A stretch of 64,000 nt of DNA from Rhabdaerophilum sp. SD176 (GTDB lineage: Bacteria > Pseudomonadota > Alphaproteobacteria > Rhizobiales > Beijerinckiaceae), in contig NZ_JARJNS010000001.1 in NCBI RefSeq assembly GCF_030143245.1, positions 372,001 through 436,000 on the forward strand. The letters are read 5' to 3'. This document shows, piece after piece, positions 9,963 through 20,143 of this stretch (its first letter is position 1; each line of letters begins with the position of its first letter). Below the pieces are notes generated by a model that did not search any database, was not told the DNA's origin, and saw only the letters and a list, made by a program, of their open reading frames with translations. The translations under genes were made by a program, and so were the position numbers.

Positions 9963-11372
9963 ATGAAGACGGCAAAGGATGTTTTGAAGTTCATCAAGGA
10001 AAATGACGTGAAATACGTCGATTTCCGCTTCACCGATCCGCGCGGCAAGTGGCAGCACGTCACCTTCGACATCACGATCGTCGATGAGGAAGCGCTCGAA
10101 GAAGGCATCATGTTCGACGGTTCGTCGATCGCCGGCTGGAAGGCCATCAACGAGTCCGACATGCTGCTGAAGCCGGATCCGGTTTCCGCCCATCTCGACC
10201 CGTTCTTCGCGGCCTCGACGCTGGTCATCAACTGCGACGTTCTCGAGCCGGCCACGGGCGAACCCTATGCCCGCTGCCCGCGCGGCATTGCCAAGCGCGC
10301 CGAGAACTACCTGTCCTCGACCGGTATCGGTGACACCGCGTATTTCGGCCCGGAAGCCGAGTTCTTCATTTTCGACGACGTGAAGTTCAAGGCCGACCCG
10401 TACAATACCGGCTTCAAGCTGGATTGCTCGGAACTGCCGATCAACTCGGATGCCGATTACGAAGGCGGCAACCTCGGCCACCGCATCGCCACCAAGGGCG
10501 GCTATTTCCCGGTTCCGCCGCAGGATTCGGCCCAGGACATGCGCGGCGAAATGCTCGCGGCGATGGCCTCGATGGGCGTCGTGGTGGAAAAGCACCACCA
10601 TGAAGTGGCCTCGGCCCAGCATGAACTCGGCATGAAGTTCGGCACCCTCGTCACGATGGCCGACCACATGCAGATCTACAAGTATGCCATCCACAACGTG
10701 GCCCAGTCCTACGGCAAGACGGCGACGTTCATGCCGAAGCCGATCTATGGCGACAACGGCTCGGGCATGCATGTCCACCAGTCGATCTGGAAGGGCGGCA
10801 AGCCGGTGATGGCGGGCGACAAGTATGCCGGCCTTTCGCAGACCTGCCTCTACTATATCGGCGGCATCATCAAGCACGCCAAGGCGCTGAACGCCTTCAC
10901 CAACCCGTCGACCAACTCCTACAAGCGCCTCGTCCCGGGCTATGAAGCCCCGGTCCTGCTGGCCTATTCGGCCCGCAACCGCTCGGCCTCCTGCCGTATT
11001 CCGTGGACGAACTCGCCGAAGGCCAAGCGCGTCGAAGTCCGCTTCCCGGACCCGATGGCCAACCCGTATCTCGCCTTCTCGGCGATGCTGATGGCCGGCC
11101 TCGATGGCATTGCCAACAAGATCGATCCGGGCGCCGCGATGGACAAGGACCTCTACGATCTGCCGCCGAAGGAACTGAAGAAGATCCCGACCGTGTGCGG
11201 CTCGCTGCGGGAAGCCCTCGCCTCGCTCGACAAGGACCGTGGCTTCCTGAAGGCCGGCGGCGTCTTCACCGACGACTTTATCGACGCCTATATCGAACTG
11301 AAGATGCAGGATGTCATGAAGTTCGAAATGACGCCCCACCCGGTCGAATTCTCGATGTACTACAGCTACTAA
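9963..11372 (+). CDS. glnA: Glutamine synthetase type I
   Basis: The enzyme makes glutamine from glutamate, ammonia and ATP as a cytosolic dodecamer. The 469-residue protein has the GSI landmarks: [10 protein letters not shown] near residue 50, [35 protein letters not shown] and the adenylylation loop [11 protein letters not shown] with Tyr398. That tyrosine suggests activity control by GlnE in response to PII. It forms a likely operon with glnB; the 175-bp spacer may hold a second promoter, but I saw no clear one. A strong hairpin terminator follows the stop by about 25 bp. Confidence 0.98.
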   Translation: MKTAKDVLKFIKENDVKYVDFRFTDPRGKWQHVTFDITIVDEEALEEGIMFDGSSIAGWKAINESDMLLKPDPVSAHLDPFFAASTLVINCDVLEPATGEPYARCPRGIAKRAENYLSSTGIGDTAYFGPEAEFFIFDDVKFKADPYNTGFKLDCSELPINSDADYEGGNLGHRIATKGGYFPVPPQDSAQDMRGEMLAAMASMGVVVEKHHHEVASAQHELGMKFGTLVTMADHMQIYKYAIHNVAQSYGKTATFMPKPIYGDNGSGMHVHQSIWKGGKPVMAGDKYAGLSQTCLYYIGGIIKHAKALNAFTNPSTNSYKRLVPGYEAPVLLAYSARNRSASCRIPWTNSPKAKRVEVRFPDPMANPYLAFSAMLMAGLDGIANKIDPGAAMDKDLYDLPPKELKKIPTVCGSLREALASLDKDRGFLKAGGVFTDDFIDAYIELKMQDVMKFEMTPHPVEFSMYYSY

Positions 11373-11397
11373 TCGAGGTTTCTTCAACCAGAATGAG

Positions 11398-11422
11398 AGA
11401 GGCGCCTGCGGGCGCCTCTTTT
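11398..11422 (+). terminator. Rho-independent terminator of glnA
   Basis: A 9-bp perfect stem AGAGGCGCC / GGCGCCTCT with a TGCG loop is followed by TTT. It lies 26 bp after the glnA stop codon. Confidence 0.9.
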
Positions 11423-11494
11423 CGTTTGCCGGTGCCGCGACGGGATGGAACCACCACCGGCGCAGCGATGGCGCGGTGGAAGGGCCGGAATCAC

Positions 11495-11521
11495 AAAGGC
11501 CCCGCTTGCGGCGGAGCCTTT
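11495..11521 (-). terminator. Hairpin downstream of the small membrane protein gene
   Basis: An imperfect stem AAAGGC..CCGC / GGCGG.GCCTTT with a short loop lies about 40 bp past the stop of the 11562-11786 gene. The minus-strand 3' side ends in CCTTTG. It is a weak terminator that could work in either direction. Confidence 0.5.
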
Positions 11522-11561
11522 CAGGATCGTGCAGGATTCAGGCTGCTGAACGCAGGCTGGT

Positions 11562-11786
11562 TCAGGCCGCCTGGCCCCAGCCGCCGAGGCGGGCCATCAG
11601 CGTCGTCCAGCCGAAATGATGGGCGAGCGCTGCACCCGCACCCGCCACGGCGAGGAGCATCATCGCCATGCGCCCCGGACGGGCCGGCGGCACGTAACGG
11701 GCCTCGAAATCGCTTTCCGTAAAACCGAAGGCAGAGCCCGCTGCGGCAGCGTGGTTTTCGAGGGTTTTCAGGTGCGGATGGGCCAT
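11562..11786 (-). CDS. Small single-pass membrane protein of unknown function
   Basis: This is a 74-residue protein starting MAHPHLKTLENHAAAAG. I chose ATG 11786 because GGAG lies eight bases upstream; the frame extends eight codons further without support. A hydrophilic N-terminal half (GFTESDFEARYVPP) is followed by one hydrophobic helix (MAMMLLAVAGAGAALAHHF) and a short C-terminal tail. I recognise no family. It is convergent with glnA and divergent from phoX, and has its own hairpin downstream, so it is probably expressed alone. Confidence 0.6.
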   Translation of the reverse strand: MAHPHLKTLENHAAAAGSAFGFTESDFEARYVPPARPGRMAMMLLAVAGAGAALAHHFGWTTLMARLGGWGQAA

Positions 11787-11946
11787 CTCACGAACTCCAG
11801 CGCGATTCATGTGTCGGTTGTGGCATCGACATGGTGAACATGCACTTAATGTCGTGTCCGGCTTGTCATTCAGGCTTCACGCAGTCCGCCGAGACTGGGC
11901 GCAGGGCTGATGAACCGGAGCCCGCCGATCGCCCGAGGAGAACAGC

Positions 11947-13914
11947 ATGACCGACCACGCCCAAGTGCCCCTTTCCGTCCAGTTCGAGGAATCCGAGGAC
12001 CGCGGCTCGAATGCCAGCGCCAACCCGACGCTTGGCGACGTGATTGCCGCCCGTTTCGATCGACGTGATCTGATGAAAGGCCTGCTTGGCTGCACGGCCA
12101 TCGCCGCAACGGTGTCACCCGTTGCCCTGATGGTGGCCGGAGAGGCCCGCGCGCAGGGCAACAACACCACGCCGAGCTTTGCTTTCAAGGAGATCGCTGC
12201 CGGTTCGGACGAGAAGCATTATGTCGCCGAAGGCTACGATGCCGACATCCTGATCCGCTGGGGTGATGCGGTCCTGCCGGGCGCGCCCGCTTTCGACCCC
12301 GCGAACCAGAGCGCGTCGGCCCAGGCCATGCAGTTCGGCTACAATAACGATTTCCTCGGCTTCGCGCCCATCGGCGGATCGCCCGCGCATGGCCTGCTCG
12401 TGATCAACCATGAGTACACGAATGAGGAACTGATGTTCCCGAAGCTCGGCCGGCAGGACCAGAAGGCCAGGTTCGCCGGCATGACGAAGGAACTCGCGGC
12501 CATCGAGATGATGGCCCATGGCGGCTCTGTGCTCGAGGTGAAGCGCGAGAACGGCAAATGGGGCATCGTGCCGAATTCGAAATACGCCCGCCGCATCACC
12601 GCGGAGACGCCCATGGCCATTACCGGCCCTGCCGCCGGCCACCCACTGATGCGCACGAATGCCGACCCGACCGGGACGAAGGTGCTGGGCATGCTCAACA
12701 ACTGCGCCGGCGCCATGACGCCCTGGGGCACGTGGCTGACCTGCGAGGAAAACTTCAATGGCTATTTCTGGTCGAAAAAGGCCGGCGAGGAAGGCCCGCA
12801 GGGCAAGGCGCTGAAGCGCTATGGCGCCCCAGGTGAATGGTACAACTGGGGCCAGTATGTCGACCGCTTCGACTACGCCAAGGAGGCGAACGAGGTGAAC
12901 CGCTTCGGCTGGGTGGTCGAGATCGACCCGTTCGATCCGAATTCGGTGCCGAAGAAGCGCACCGCGATGGGCCGCTTCAAGCACGAGGGCGCCGGCAACA
13001 TCGTGAACAAGGATGGTCGCTTCGTCGCCTATCAGGGCGATGACGAACGTTTCGACTATGTCTACAAGTTCGTGACGGATGGCCGGGTCGATACCGCCAA
13101 CCGGGCGGCCAATGCCGACCTGCTCGACAAGGGCACGCTCTATGTCGCGAAATACAACGCGGATGGTACTGGTGAATGGCTGCCGCTCGTGCATGGGCAG
13201 GGCAAGCTGACGGCGGAGAACGGTTTTCCGGATCAGGCCACCGTGCTGATCCATGCCCGCCTCGCCGGCGACGCGCTCGGTGCGACCAAGATGGACCGGC
13301 CGGAGGATATCGACGTCAATCCGAAGACCAACAAGGTCTATCTGATGCTGACCAACAACAGCCGCCGCAAGGCCGACCAGGTTGATGCGGCCAATCCGCG
13401 CGCGGACAACAAATTCGGTCATATCATCGAGATGATCCCGGAAAACGGTGATCATGCTGCCCTGAAATTCGCCTGGAACATCCTGGTGAAATGCGGCGAT
13501 CCCGCCATTGCGGAAGTCGGCGCAACCTTCCATCCGAACACGACAAAGGACGGCTGGTTCGGCATGCCGGACAATTGCGCCGTCGACAATGCCGGTCGCC
13601 TGTGGGTAACCACGGACGGCAATTCGCCGAAAGCCACCGGCCGCGCTGACGGCGTCTGGGCGATGGAAACCGAAGGCTCTGCCCGCGGCACCTCGAAACT
13701 GTTCTTCCGCTGCCCGAACGGCGCCGAGCTGTGCGGGCCCTATTTCACGCCGGATGACCAGACGCTCTTCGTCGCCATCCAGCATCCGGGCGAAGGGGGC
13801 GATGCCACCTTCGAGAACCCGTCGACCCGCTGGCCGGACTTCAAGGACGGGATGCCGCCGCGGCCATCCGTCCTGGCCATCACCAAGCGCGGGGGCGGCA
13901 AGATCGGCGTCTGA
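11947..13914 (+). CDS. phoX: PhoX-family alkaline phosphatase, Tat-exported
   Basis: PhoX enzymes are monomeric Ca/Fe-dependent periplasmic phosphomonoesterases. The 655-residue protein has a long N-terminal region with the Tat motif DRRDLMKG at about residues 38-45 and a hydrophobic stretch ending in EARAQ. The family features follow: GLLVINHEYTNEE, NNCAGAMTPWGTWLTCEENFNGYFW, KHEGAGNIV and a C-terminal FHPNTTKDGWFGMPDNCAVDN. GAGGAGA lies five bases before the ATG. No Pho box is visible upstream, so phosphate control is not evident. A strong terminator follows. Some DUF839 proteins of this kind are not proven phosphatases. Confidence 0.88.
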   Translation: MTDHAQVPLSVQFEESEDRGSNASANPTLGDVIAARFDRRDLMKGLLGCTAIAATVSPVALMVAGEARAQGNNTTPSFAFKEIAAGSDEKHYVAEGYDADILIRWGDAVLPGAPAFDPANQSASAQAMQFGYNNDFLGFAPIGGSPAHGLLVINHEYTNEELMFPKLGRQDQKARFAGMTKELAAIEMMAHGGSVLEVKRENGKWGIVPNSKYARRITAETPMAITGPAAGHPLMRTNADPTGTKVLGMLNNCAGAMTPWGTWLTCEENFNGYFWSKKAGEEGPQGKALKRYGAPGEWYNWGQYVDRFDYAKEANEVNRFGWVVEIDPFDPNSVPKKRTAMGRFKHEGAGNIVNKDGRFVAYQGDDERFDYVYKFVTDGRVDTANRAANADLLDKGTLYVAKYNADGTGEWLPLVHGQGKLTAENGFPDQATVLIHARLAGDALGATKMDRPEDIDVNPKTNKVYLMLTNNSRRKADQVDAANPRADNKFGHIIEMIPENGDHAALKFAWNILVKCGDPAIAEVGATFHPNTTKDGWFGMPDNCAVDNAGRLWVTTDGNSPKATGRADGVWAMETEGSARGTSKLFFRCPNGAELCGPYFTPDDQTLFVAIQHPGEGGDATFENPSTRWPDFKDGMPPRPSVLAITKRGGGKIGV

Positions 13915-13932
13915 CGCCCCGCCCCGGACTGC

Positions 13933-13966
13933 AAACCGCCCTGGCGCCAAGCCGGGGCGGTTTTTT
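13933..13966 (+). terminator. Rho-independent terminator of phoX
   Basis: Stem AACCGCCC.GG / CCGGGGCGGTT with one bulge is followed by TTTTTT. It starts 19 bp after the phoX stop. Confidence 0.92.
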
Positions 13967-14096
13967 GCTGTGGCAACATGCCCTTCCCTGCAAGGCAGCC
14001 AGACTGGCTGGGGAGAAGCCCGATGCCGGGCTGTTCCCGGCCCGTTCTATGGCATAGTGAAAGCCGTCGAATCACCGCTCGCGAGGCAATGCTCCC

Positions 14097-16229
14097 ATGG
14101 CGTCCAAGCCATCTCCCGCCCATGATCTCTTCGGACAGCTCGAAAAGGCCGCGAAGGATCTCGTGCGCGAGGCCCAGTCCACGCCCAAGCCAGCCTCCAA
14201 GCCGGTCCTTGCCGCGAGCGACAGCACCCCGCCGCCGCCGGGGGGACCGGGCGGCGGCACGGCCGGCCCTCGTCCACCCGCGCCTCCCGCCCCGCCGGGC
14301 GGCTATGACGGTTCGGCCATCGAAGTGCTGGAAGGACTGGAGCCGGTCCGGCGCCGCCCGGGCATGTATATCGGCGGGACGGACGAGAAGGCCCTGCACC
14401 ACCTTTTCGCCGAGGTGCTCGACAATTCGATGGACGAAGCCGTGGCCGGCCATGCCACCTTCATCGATATCGAACTCGATGCCGAGGGGTTCCTGTCGGT
14501 CACGGATAATGGCCGCGGCATCCCCGTCGATCCGCATCCGAAATTCCCCGGCAAGTCCTCGCTGGAAATCGTGATGTGCACGCTGCATGCCGGCGGCAAG
14601 TTCGATTCCAAGGTTTACGAAACCTCCGGCGGCCTGCACGGCGTCGGCGTGTCCGTTGTCAACGCGCTCTCGGAGCATGTCGAGGTGGAGGTCGCGCGCG
14701 ACCAGCAGCTCTACCGCATGCGCTTCTCGCGCGGCATCCCGCTGGGGCCGCTGGAACATCTCGGTGCGATCCGCAACCGCCGGGGCACCAAGGTGCGCTT
14801 CCGGCCCGACCCGGAGATCTTCAAGGCCGGCTCCACCTTCTCGCCGGCGCGGCTGTTCCGCATGGCGCGATCCAAGGCCTATCTCTTCGGCGGCGTCGAG
14901 ATCCGCTGGACCTGCGCGCCCGGCCTGTTGCCGGCCGGCGGGGACACCCCGGAGCGGGCCATCCTGCGCTTTCCGGGCGGCCTTGCCGATTATCTCGCCC
15001 GCGAGATCGAGGGCAAGCCGCTCGTCATCGACGAGATGTTCTCCGGCAAGCTCGACAAGCAGGGCCACGGCGCCTGTGAATGGGCCATCGCCTGGTACCA
15101 GCATGATGACGGGCAGGTTTCCTCCTATTGCAACACCATCCCGACGCCCGAAGGCGGCACCCATGAAGCCGGCCTGCGCGTGGCGTTGCTGCGCGGCCTG
15201 AAGGACCATGCCGAGCGCATCGGCCAGTCCAAGCGCGCGGCCGTACTGACCACGGACGACATCATGACGGGCGCGGCCGTCATGCTCTCCGTTTTCATCC
15301 GCGAGCCGGAATTCGTCGGCCAGACCAAGGACAAGCTCGCAACAACGGAAGCGAGCCGGATTGTCGATGCCGCCCTGCGCGATGCCTTCGACCACTGGCT
15401 TGCCGGCAATCCCGGGAAAGCGCTGAAGTTGCTCGATTTCGTGGTCGAGCGCGCCGAGGACCGCCTGCGCCGCCGGGCCGAGAAAGATGTCCAGCGCAAG
15501 ACCGCCGTCCGCAAGCTGCGCCTGCCGGGCAAGCTGGCGGATTGCTCCTCCTCGAACCAGGCTGATACCGAGCTCTTCATCGTCGAGGGGGATTCGGCGG
15601 GCGGCTCCGCCAAGCAGGGGCGCGACCGTGCCACCCAGGCCATCCTGCCCCTGCGCGGCAAGATCCTCAACGTGGCCAATGCCGGACGCGACAAGCTGGC
15701 CCAGAACCAGCAGATCGCCGATCTCGTCCTCGCTTTGGGCTGCGGCACCGGCAGCCAGTACCGGCATGACGACCTGCGTTACGGCAAGGTCATCATTATG
15801 ACCGATGCCGATGTGGACGGCGCGCATATCGCCTCGCTGCTCATCACCTTCTTCTACCGGCAGATGCCGAAGCTGATCGAGAACGGCCATCTCTTCCTGG
15901 CCGTCCCGCCGCTCTACCGGATCACGCATGGCGGCAAGACGGTCTATGCGCGCGACGATGCGGAAAAGGAGCGCCTGCTGGCCACGAGCTTCAAGGGCAA
16001 GAAGCCGGAGATCGGCCGCTTCAAGGGCCTTGGCGAGATGATGCCGGCCCAGCTCAAGGAAACCACAATGGATCCCTCGCGCCGGCTCCTCCTGCGGGTT
16101 CAGATCCTGCCGGAAGACCGGACCGGAACCGAGGATTCCGTGGAACGGCTGATGGGCAACAAGCCGGAAGCGCGCTTCGCCTTCATCCAGGAACGGGCCG
16201 CCTTTGCGGATGAACTCGTTGATTTGTGA
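14097..16229 (+). CDS. parE: DNA topoisomerase IV subunit B
   Basis: ParE is the ATPase subunit of the decatenating type II topoisomerase; its partner ParC is not in the window. The 710-residue protein has a GHKL ATPase (EVLDNSMDEA, DNGRGIP, GGLHGVGVSVVNALS), a transducer domain, TOPRIM motifs EGDSAGGSA and DADVDGAH, and the GyrB C-terminal region. Residues 1-70 form a Pro/Ala/Gly-rich, probably disordered extension ahead of the conserved EVLEGLEPVRRRPGMYIG. The LPLRGKILNVANAGRDK segment favours ParE over GyrB. GAGG lies ten bases before ATG 14097. A start inside the low-complexity extension cannot be excluded. Confidence 0.94.
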   Translation: MASKPSPAHDLFGQLEKAAKDLVREAQSTPKPASKPVLAASDSTPPPPGGPGGGTAGPRPPAPPAPPGGYDGSAIEVLEGLEPVRRRPGMYIGGTDEKALHHLFAEVLDNSMDEAVAGHATFIDIELDAEGFLSVTDNGRGIPVDPHPKFPGKSSLEIVMCTLHAGGKFDSKVYETSGGLHGVGVSVVNALSEHVEVEVARDQQLYRMRFSRGIPLGPLEHLGAIRNRRGTKVRFRPDPEIFKAGSTFSPARLFRMARSKAYLFGGVEIRWTCAPGLLPAGGDTPERAILRFPGGLADYLAREIEGKPLVIDEMFSGKLDKQGHGACEWAIAWYQHDDGQVSSYCNTIPTPEGGTHEAGLRVALLRGLKDHAERIGQSKRAAVLTTDDIMTGAAVMLSVFIREPEFVGQTKDKLATTEASRIVDAALRDAFDHWLAGNPGKALKLLDFVVERAEDRLRRRAEKDVQRKTAVRKLRLPGKLADCSSSNQADTELFIVEGDSAGGSAKQGRDRATQAILPLRGKILNVANAGRDKLAQNQQIADLVLALGCGTGSQYRHDDLRYGKVIIMTDADVDGAHIASLLITFFYRQMPKLIENGHLFLAVPPLYRITHGGKTVYARDDAEKERLLATSFKGKKPEIGRFKGLGEMMPAQLKETTMDPSRRLLLRVQILPEDRTGTEDSVERLMGNKPEARFAFIQERAAFADELVDL

Positions 16230-16293
16230 TTTTTCTAAATGTTACTTGGCTAAATTAATAATCACCTGAGTCGGAGAACGATTTAATCTTGTA

Positions 16294-16301
16294 ATAAGAC
16301 T
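16294..16301 (-). promoter_or_regulatory. AGTCTTAT motif before the first chemoreceptor gene
   Basis: The minus strand carries AGTCTTAT in the AT-rich stretch upstream of the 16360 receptor gene. The same core occurs twice upstream of the paralogous receptor at 18379. Function is unknown; it may be a shared regulator site. Confidence 0.25.
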
Positions 16302-16359
16302 CTCATTACTATTGTGCGGCGCAACATCGACTCCTCCAGAAATGGTGAGGCACAGCGCC

Positions 16360-18030
16360 GTGAAACGGATTTCGACCAAGATCGTGACAGCGATCCTCCT
16401 GCTGCTTTTTTCCAGCATCACAATCGGAAGCATCGCCTGGTACATCCAGCAACGAGAAGTGAACACGCTTTCCGCCGTTTACGATGATCACGTAATCCCC
16501 CTCAGAGACCTGAAAGTGATCAGCGAGCGGTTTTCGGTCGGCATCGTGGATGCTGGCCACAAGGCACGTTCGGGCTGGAATTCCATGCCGGAAACGCTGA
16601 AGATCATGAAGGCGGCGCTGGCGGAAATCGATACGCTCTGGGCACGCTATCTCAAGAACTACGCCACCAGAGAGAAGCCACAATTGGTGGCCGAGGCCGA
16701 GGCTTCCGTCGCAACCGCCCGAACAGCCGTGACGGCGATCATCGGCTTCGTGGAGGCCAATGACAGGCCGAAGCTCGTCGATTTCCTTGAAGTCAAGCTC
16801 TATGCCCAGCTGGATCCGAGCCGGAAGGCGCTGGATGCGCTCATCGATCTGGAGCTCGAAAGCGTCAGGGAAATCCACCGGCAGGCCCAGATCGCCTCGG
16901 GAACCACCAAGATCATCCTGATGGCCATCCTCAGCATGTGCCTCGGGGCCGCGCTCTGGTGCATCCTCCTCGCCGTGCGAGGGCTGGCGCGCCGGCTTTC
17001 CGCCTCGATTGCGAGCATGAATGCCTTGGCAGAGGGGCAGACCGGCCTGACGTTGGACGGGATGGACCGGCAGGATGAGTTCGGCTCGATGGCGCGTGCC
17101 CTGGCCACATTTCAGGACGCGGCAATCGAACGCGAAAGCCTGGCAGCCCTCGCCGCCGAGGGGCAGGCAGCCCGGATCAAGCGCGCCGAGCGCATTGAGC
17201 AACTGATCGCCGAGTTCGAGGCTGCATCGGGCGCATCCATCCGGACGATGAGCCACACTGCCGCGACCCTCGCTCAAGCCGCAGAAGGCATGACCAGAAA
17301 TGCGCAAACCACCGCGCAACAGACCGGACTTGTTGCAGCGGCGACGCATCAGGCCTCTGAAAGTGTAAGGGAATTGTCCTCGGTCAGCGAACAGTTGGCC
17401 GCCTCGATTTCCGAGATCGGCCATCAGGCCGAGCAATCCTCGACCCTCGCCTCGAAGGCTTCGGCGCGCGCCCAGGCCACGGATGTAACGGTCGAGAAGC
17501 TCAGCGAGGCGGGTCTGGCCATCGTCGAAGTGGTCGATCTGATCCGATCCATTGCCGGACAGACCAACCTTCTGGCCTTGAACGCCACGATCGAGGCGGC
17601 GCGGGCTGGCGAGGCGGGCCGGGGATTCTCCGTCGTCGCCGCCGAAGTCAAGGGCCTGGCCGCGCAGACCACCCGGGCCACCGAAGTGATCTCCGAGCAT
17701 GTCGGCTCGATCCAGCGCGCCTCGACGGAATCCATTGAGGCCGTCCGTGACATCACCCGGCTGATTGCGGAGATCCATCAGGTTGCCTCGTCCATCGCCG
17801 TCGCGGTGACGGAGCAGAGCCAGGCAACAAATGGAATCGCGGAGAACGTCCAGCAGGTTGCGCAAGGCACTGACCATGCGGCCGAAAACCTGACGGTTGT
17901 GCATGAAGCCTCCCAGGCAACCGGGAACTCTGCCAGGGAAGTCATGGCGGCCTCCGAAGCCCTGCACGAGCAAAGCGACATGATGCAAAAGGAAGTGGCC
18001 CGCTTCCTGTCAAATGTCCGCGCTGCCTAG
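16360..18030 (+). CDS. Transmembrane methyl-accepting chemotaxis protein (first of a tandem pair)
   Basis: This is an inner-membrane chemoreceptor of about 556 residues. TM1 spans residues 8-28, a helical periplasmic sensor of about 150 residues follows, TM2 includes [20 protein letters not shown], then a HAMP-like segment ([16 protein letters not shown]) and the signalling hairpin with [26 protein letters not shown]. No C-terminal NWETF-type tether is present. I preferred GTG 16360 (GAGG nine bases upstream), which puts the first helix at the N-terminus as in its paralogue; ATG 16342 is the alternative. About 130 bp of AT-rich DNA with no terminator separates it from parE. The ligand is unknown. 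Confidence 0.88.
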   Translation: MKRISTKIVTAILLLLFSSITIGSIAWYIQQREVNTLSAVYDDHVIPLRDLKVISERFSVGIVDAGHKARSGWNSMPETLKIMKAALAEIDTLWARYLKNYATREKPQLVAEAEASVATARTAVTAIIGFVEANDRPKLVDFLEVKLYAQLDPSRKALDALIDLELESVREIHRQAQIASGTTKIILMAILSMCLGAALWCILLAVRGLARRLSASIASMNALAEGQTGLTLDGMDRQDEFGSMARALATFQDAAIERESLAALAAEGQAARIKRAERIEQLIAEFEAASGASIRTMSHTAATLAQAAEGMTRNAQTTAQQTGLVAAATHQASESVRELSSVSEQLAASISEIGHQAEQSSTLASKASARAQATDVTVEKLSEAGLAIVEVVDLIRSIAGQTNLLALNATIEAARAGEAGRGFSVVAAEVKGLAAQTTRATEVISEHVGSIQRASTESIEAVRDITRLIAEIHQVASSIAVAVTEQSQATNGIAENVQQVAQGTDHAAENLTVVHEASQATGNSAREVMAASEALHEQSDMMQKEVARFLSNVRAA

Positions 18031-18378
18031 GCTCATCACGGGCACGCAGGAATGGTGCATGTCGGCAAGCGGACACAAGGGTGTCGCGCCACAGGGGTGC
18101 TGCAGCAAGTGCAGGCGAAAAATCCTGCAATTAGACGAAAGTCTTATCACTCAGCGAGATAGGATCAAAGTCTTACGTATTAAAAAATGCTGCATACAGT
18201 TATGGGACATACAGCGCCGTACCTCAGAGTTGCCGGAAATTTTTCCTATCTTGGCAGGGTTGTAGATTTCGCCGGCAAAAAATAGCGGATGTCTCACCGA
18301 TCAGTTTAATACCGCCTTAGAAAATTTGCCAAAGAGATGAAAGGATTGAAGAAGAGTCACCGACCGGGACACCCGACC
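18031..18378. other. Intergenic region between the two chemoreceptor genes
   Basis: The 348-bp gap is clearly AT-richer than its surroundings from about 18120 on. It contains a direct repeat of AAAGTCTTA (18138-18146 and 18167-18175) spaced 29 bp apart, about three helical turns. I saw no terminator for the upstream gene and no supported small gene. Confidence 0.6.
18138..18175 (+). repeat. Direct repeat AAAGTCTTA, 29-bp spacing
   Basis: Two identical 9-mers lie about 210 bp before the second chemoreceptor gene, and the core AGTCTTA recurs inverted upstream of the first. This is consistent with a shared operator but not proof of one. Confidence 0.4.
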
Positions 18379-20082
18379 ATGAAAACGATCTCTAGCCGAC
18401 TGGTCACGCTGCTGGCTTGCCTCTTCCTGTGCATTGCCGCGCTGGCCGTCTCTGCCTGGGTAACGACACGGACGCAATCCACCGCCCTGTCGACGCTCTA
18501 CACCGGCAACATCGTTCCGCTCCGTAACCTGAAGGTGATCTCCGATCGCTACGCCGTCGATGTCGTCGATGCGGCGCACAAGGCCCGGGCCGGCACCTTT
18601 TCTTTCGACAAGGCCAGCGCCGCGATGAAGGAAGCTCTCGACGAGATCACCCGGCTCTGGCCCGTCTACCGCGCGCAGGTCACCAACCCGGCCGAGATGG
18701 CGAAGGCCGATGCGGCCGCCCGCCTGCTCGCCGAATCCCGAAAGGCCACCGAGGCGCTCATCGCGATCACCGCCGCGCGGGACATGGCGAAGCTGGTGGC
18801 TTTCGTCGAGAAGGACATGTACCCGGCCATCGACCCCGCCACCGAGGCGGTCGGCCAGCTGATCGATTTCCAGCTTGTTGACGCGGAGGCCACGCGCAAT
18901 GCGGCACAGGGCTCCGGGGCGACCACCGAGCGCCTCCTCGCGATCTTCTCGCTGCTGGCGCTGGTTCTGGCCGGCATCGGCGGCGTCTATGTCGTGCGCG
19001 GCATCACGAAGCCGCTGCGGCGGGCGATCGAGGCCATGACATCGCTTGCGGTTGTGACGCGGGATCCGTCCGAGACAGCCGTTCAGGGGCTCGACAGGAT
19101 GGAACTGGCCGGCGGGCGCCGCAGCGACGAGATCGGCGAGATCGTCCGGGCCCTCGAGACCCTGCGCAACGGCGAGATCGAGCGTCGCCGCCTGATCGCC
19201 GAGGCCAGCGCGGCGGAAACGCTGCGCCTCCAGCGGGCGCAACGCGTGGATGATCTGATCCGCGCCTTCGAGGCGAGCGCGAACCAGGCCCTCGGCCATG
19301 TGCAGGTCTCCTCCGACCAGTTGCGGGAAGCCTCCGACGAGATGATCGGCGTGGCGCGGACAACATCCGAGCAGGCCGGCGTCGTGGCCGCGGCGACCCA
19401 TGAAGCGGCGGAAAGCGCCAAGGCCTTGACCGGCGTCGGCGACGAACTTGCTTCGTCCATCGCGGAGATCGGCCGCCAGGCCGAGCAATCTTCCGCCTTT
19501 GCCTCCAGGGCCGCCTACAAGGCCCGCGCAACGGACGAAACCGTTGGCAAGCTCAGCGAGGCCGGACGTGCCATCGTCGAGGTTGTGGATCTCATCAAGA
19601 ATATTGCCGGGCAGACCAACCTGCTCGCGCTGAACGCGACGATCGAGGCGGCCCGGGCCGGTGAGGCCGGCCGTGGCTTCGCGGTGGTTGCGGCCGAGGT
19701 GAAGACATTGGCAGCCCAGACAACGCGGGCTACCGAGGTTATCTCCGAGCAGGCGATGGCGATCCAGGAGGCTGCGACCGAATCGATCGATGCGATGCAG
19801 GAAATCACCTCGATGATCGAGGAGATCAACCAGGTCGCCTCGTCCATCGCCGTCGCGGTCACGGAGCAAAGCCAGGCCACGCTCGGCATCGCGGAGAACG
19901 TGCAGCAGGTGGCGCAGGGTTCGGAACACGCCGCCGAGAGCATCTCGGTTGTCCATGATGCGGCGCGCAAGACGGGCACCTCGGCCGATATCGTTCTCGA
20001 GGCCTCCAACGCATTGAAGAGCCAGAGCGACCTGCTCCGGGAGCAGGTCGACCGGTTCCTGCGGGATGTCCGGGCCGCCTGA
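18379..20082 (+). CDS. Transmembrane methyl-accepting chemotaxis protein (second of a tandem pair)
   Basis: This chemoreceptor of about 567 residues is clearly paralogous to the one just upstream. Both share the periplasmic start ([25 protein letters not shown] here), TM2, the HAMP-like [19 protein letters not shown] segment and a near-identical signalling tip and C-terminus ([28 protein letters not shown]). The periplasmic domains differ more than the cytoplasmic ones, as expected after duplication and ligand divergence. I chose ATG 18379, which starts [12 protein letters not shown] just before TM1; ATG 18337 adds 14 basic residues. A bidirectional terminator follows. The ligand is unknown. 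Confidence 0.88.
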   Translation: MKTISSRLVTLLACLFLCIAALAVSAWVTTRTQSTALSTLYTGNIVPLRNLKVISDRYAVDVVDAAHKARAGTFSFDKASAAMKEALDEITRLWPVYRAQVTNPAEMAKADAAARLLAESRKATEALIAITAARDMAKLVAFVEKDMYPAIDPATEAVGQLIDFQLVDAEATRNAAQGSGATTERLLAIFSLLALVLAGIGGVYVVRGITKPLRRAIEAMTSLAVVTRDPSETAVQGLDRMELAGGRRSDEIGEIVRALETLRNGEIERRRLIAEASAAETLRLQRAQRVDDLIRAFEASANQALGHVQVSSDQLREASDEMIGVARTTSEQAGVVAAATHEAAESAKALTGVGDELASSIAEIGRQAEQSSAFASRAAYKARATDETVGKLSEAGRAIVEVVDLIKNIAGQTNLLALNATIEAARAGEAGRGFAVVAAEVKTLAAQTTRATEVISEQAMAIQEAATESIDAMQEITSMIEEINQVASSIAVAVTEQSQATLGIAENVQQVAQGSEHAAESISVVHDAARKTGTSADIVLEASNALKSQSDLLREQVDRFLRDVRAA

Positions 20083-20102
20083 CGCCCGCAAACCCGAGCA
20101 GC

Positions 20103-20128
20103 AAAAGGGGCGCCGGAGGCGCCCCTTT
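20103..20128. terminator. Bidirectional terminator between convergent genes
   Basis: An 8-bp perfect stem GGGGCGCC / GGCGCCCC with a GGA loop is flanked by AAAA on the left and TTTG on the right. It lies between the second chemoreceptor and the Spy-like gene and could stop transcription from both. Confidence 0.85.
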
Positions 20129-20143
20129 GTCATTTTCGTCGCT

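Noticed and set aside
11830-11946. A possible Pho box upstream of phoX (several TGTC elements)
   Set aside because: The TGTC elements are not spaced 11 bp apart as PhoB requires, so I do not call a site.
13740-15929. A 729-codon minus-strand frame opposite phoX and parE
   Set aside because: It spans parts of two well-supported plus-strand genes and their terminator, so it is a composition artefact.
16231-16260. A TTCTAAA stretch resembling an Irr half-site after parE
   Set aside because: Only one arm is present; without the inverted partner it is ordinary AT-rich sequence.
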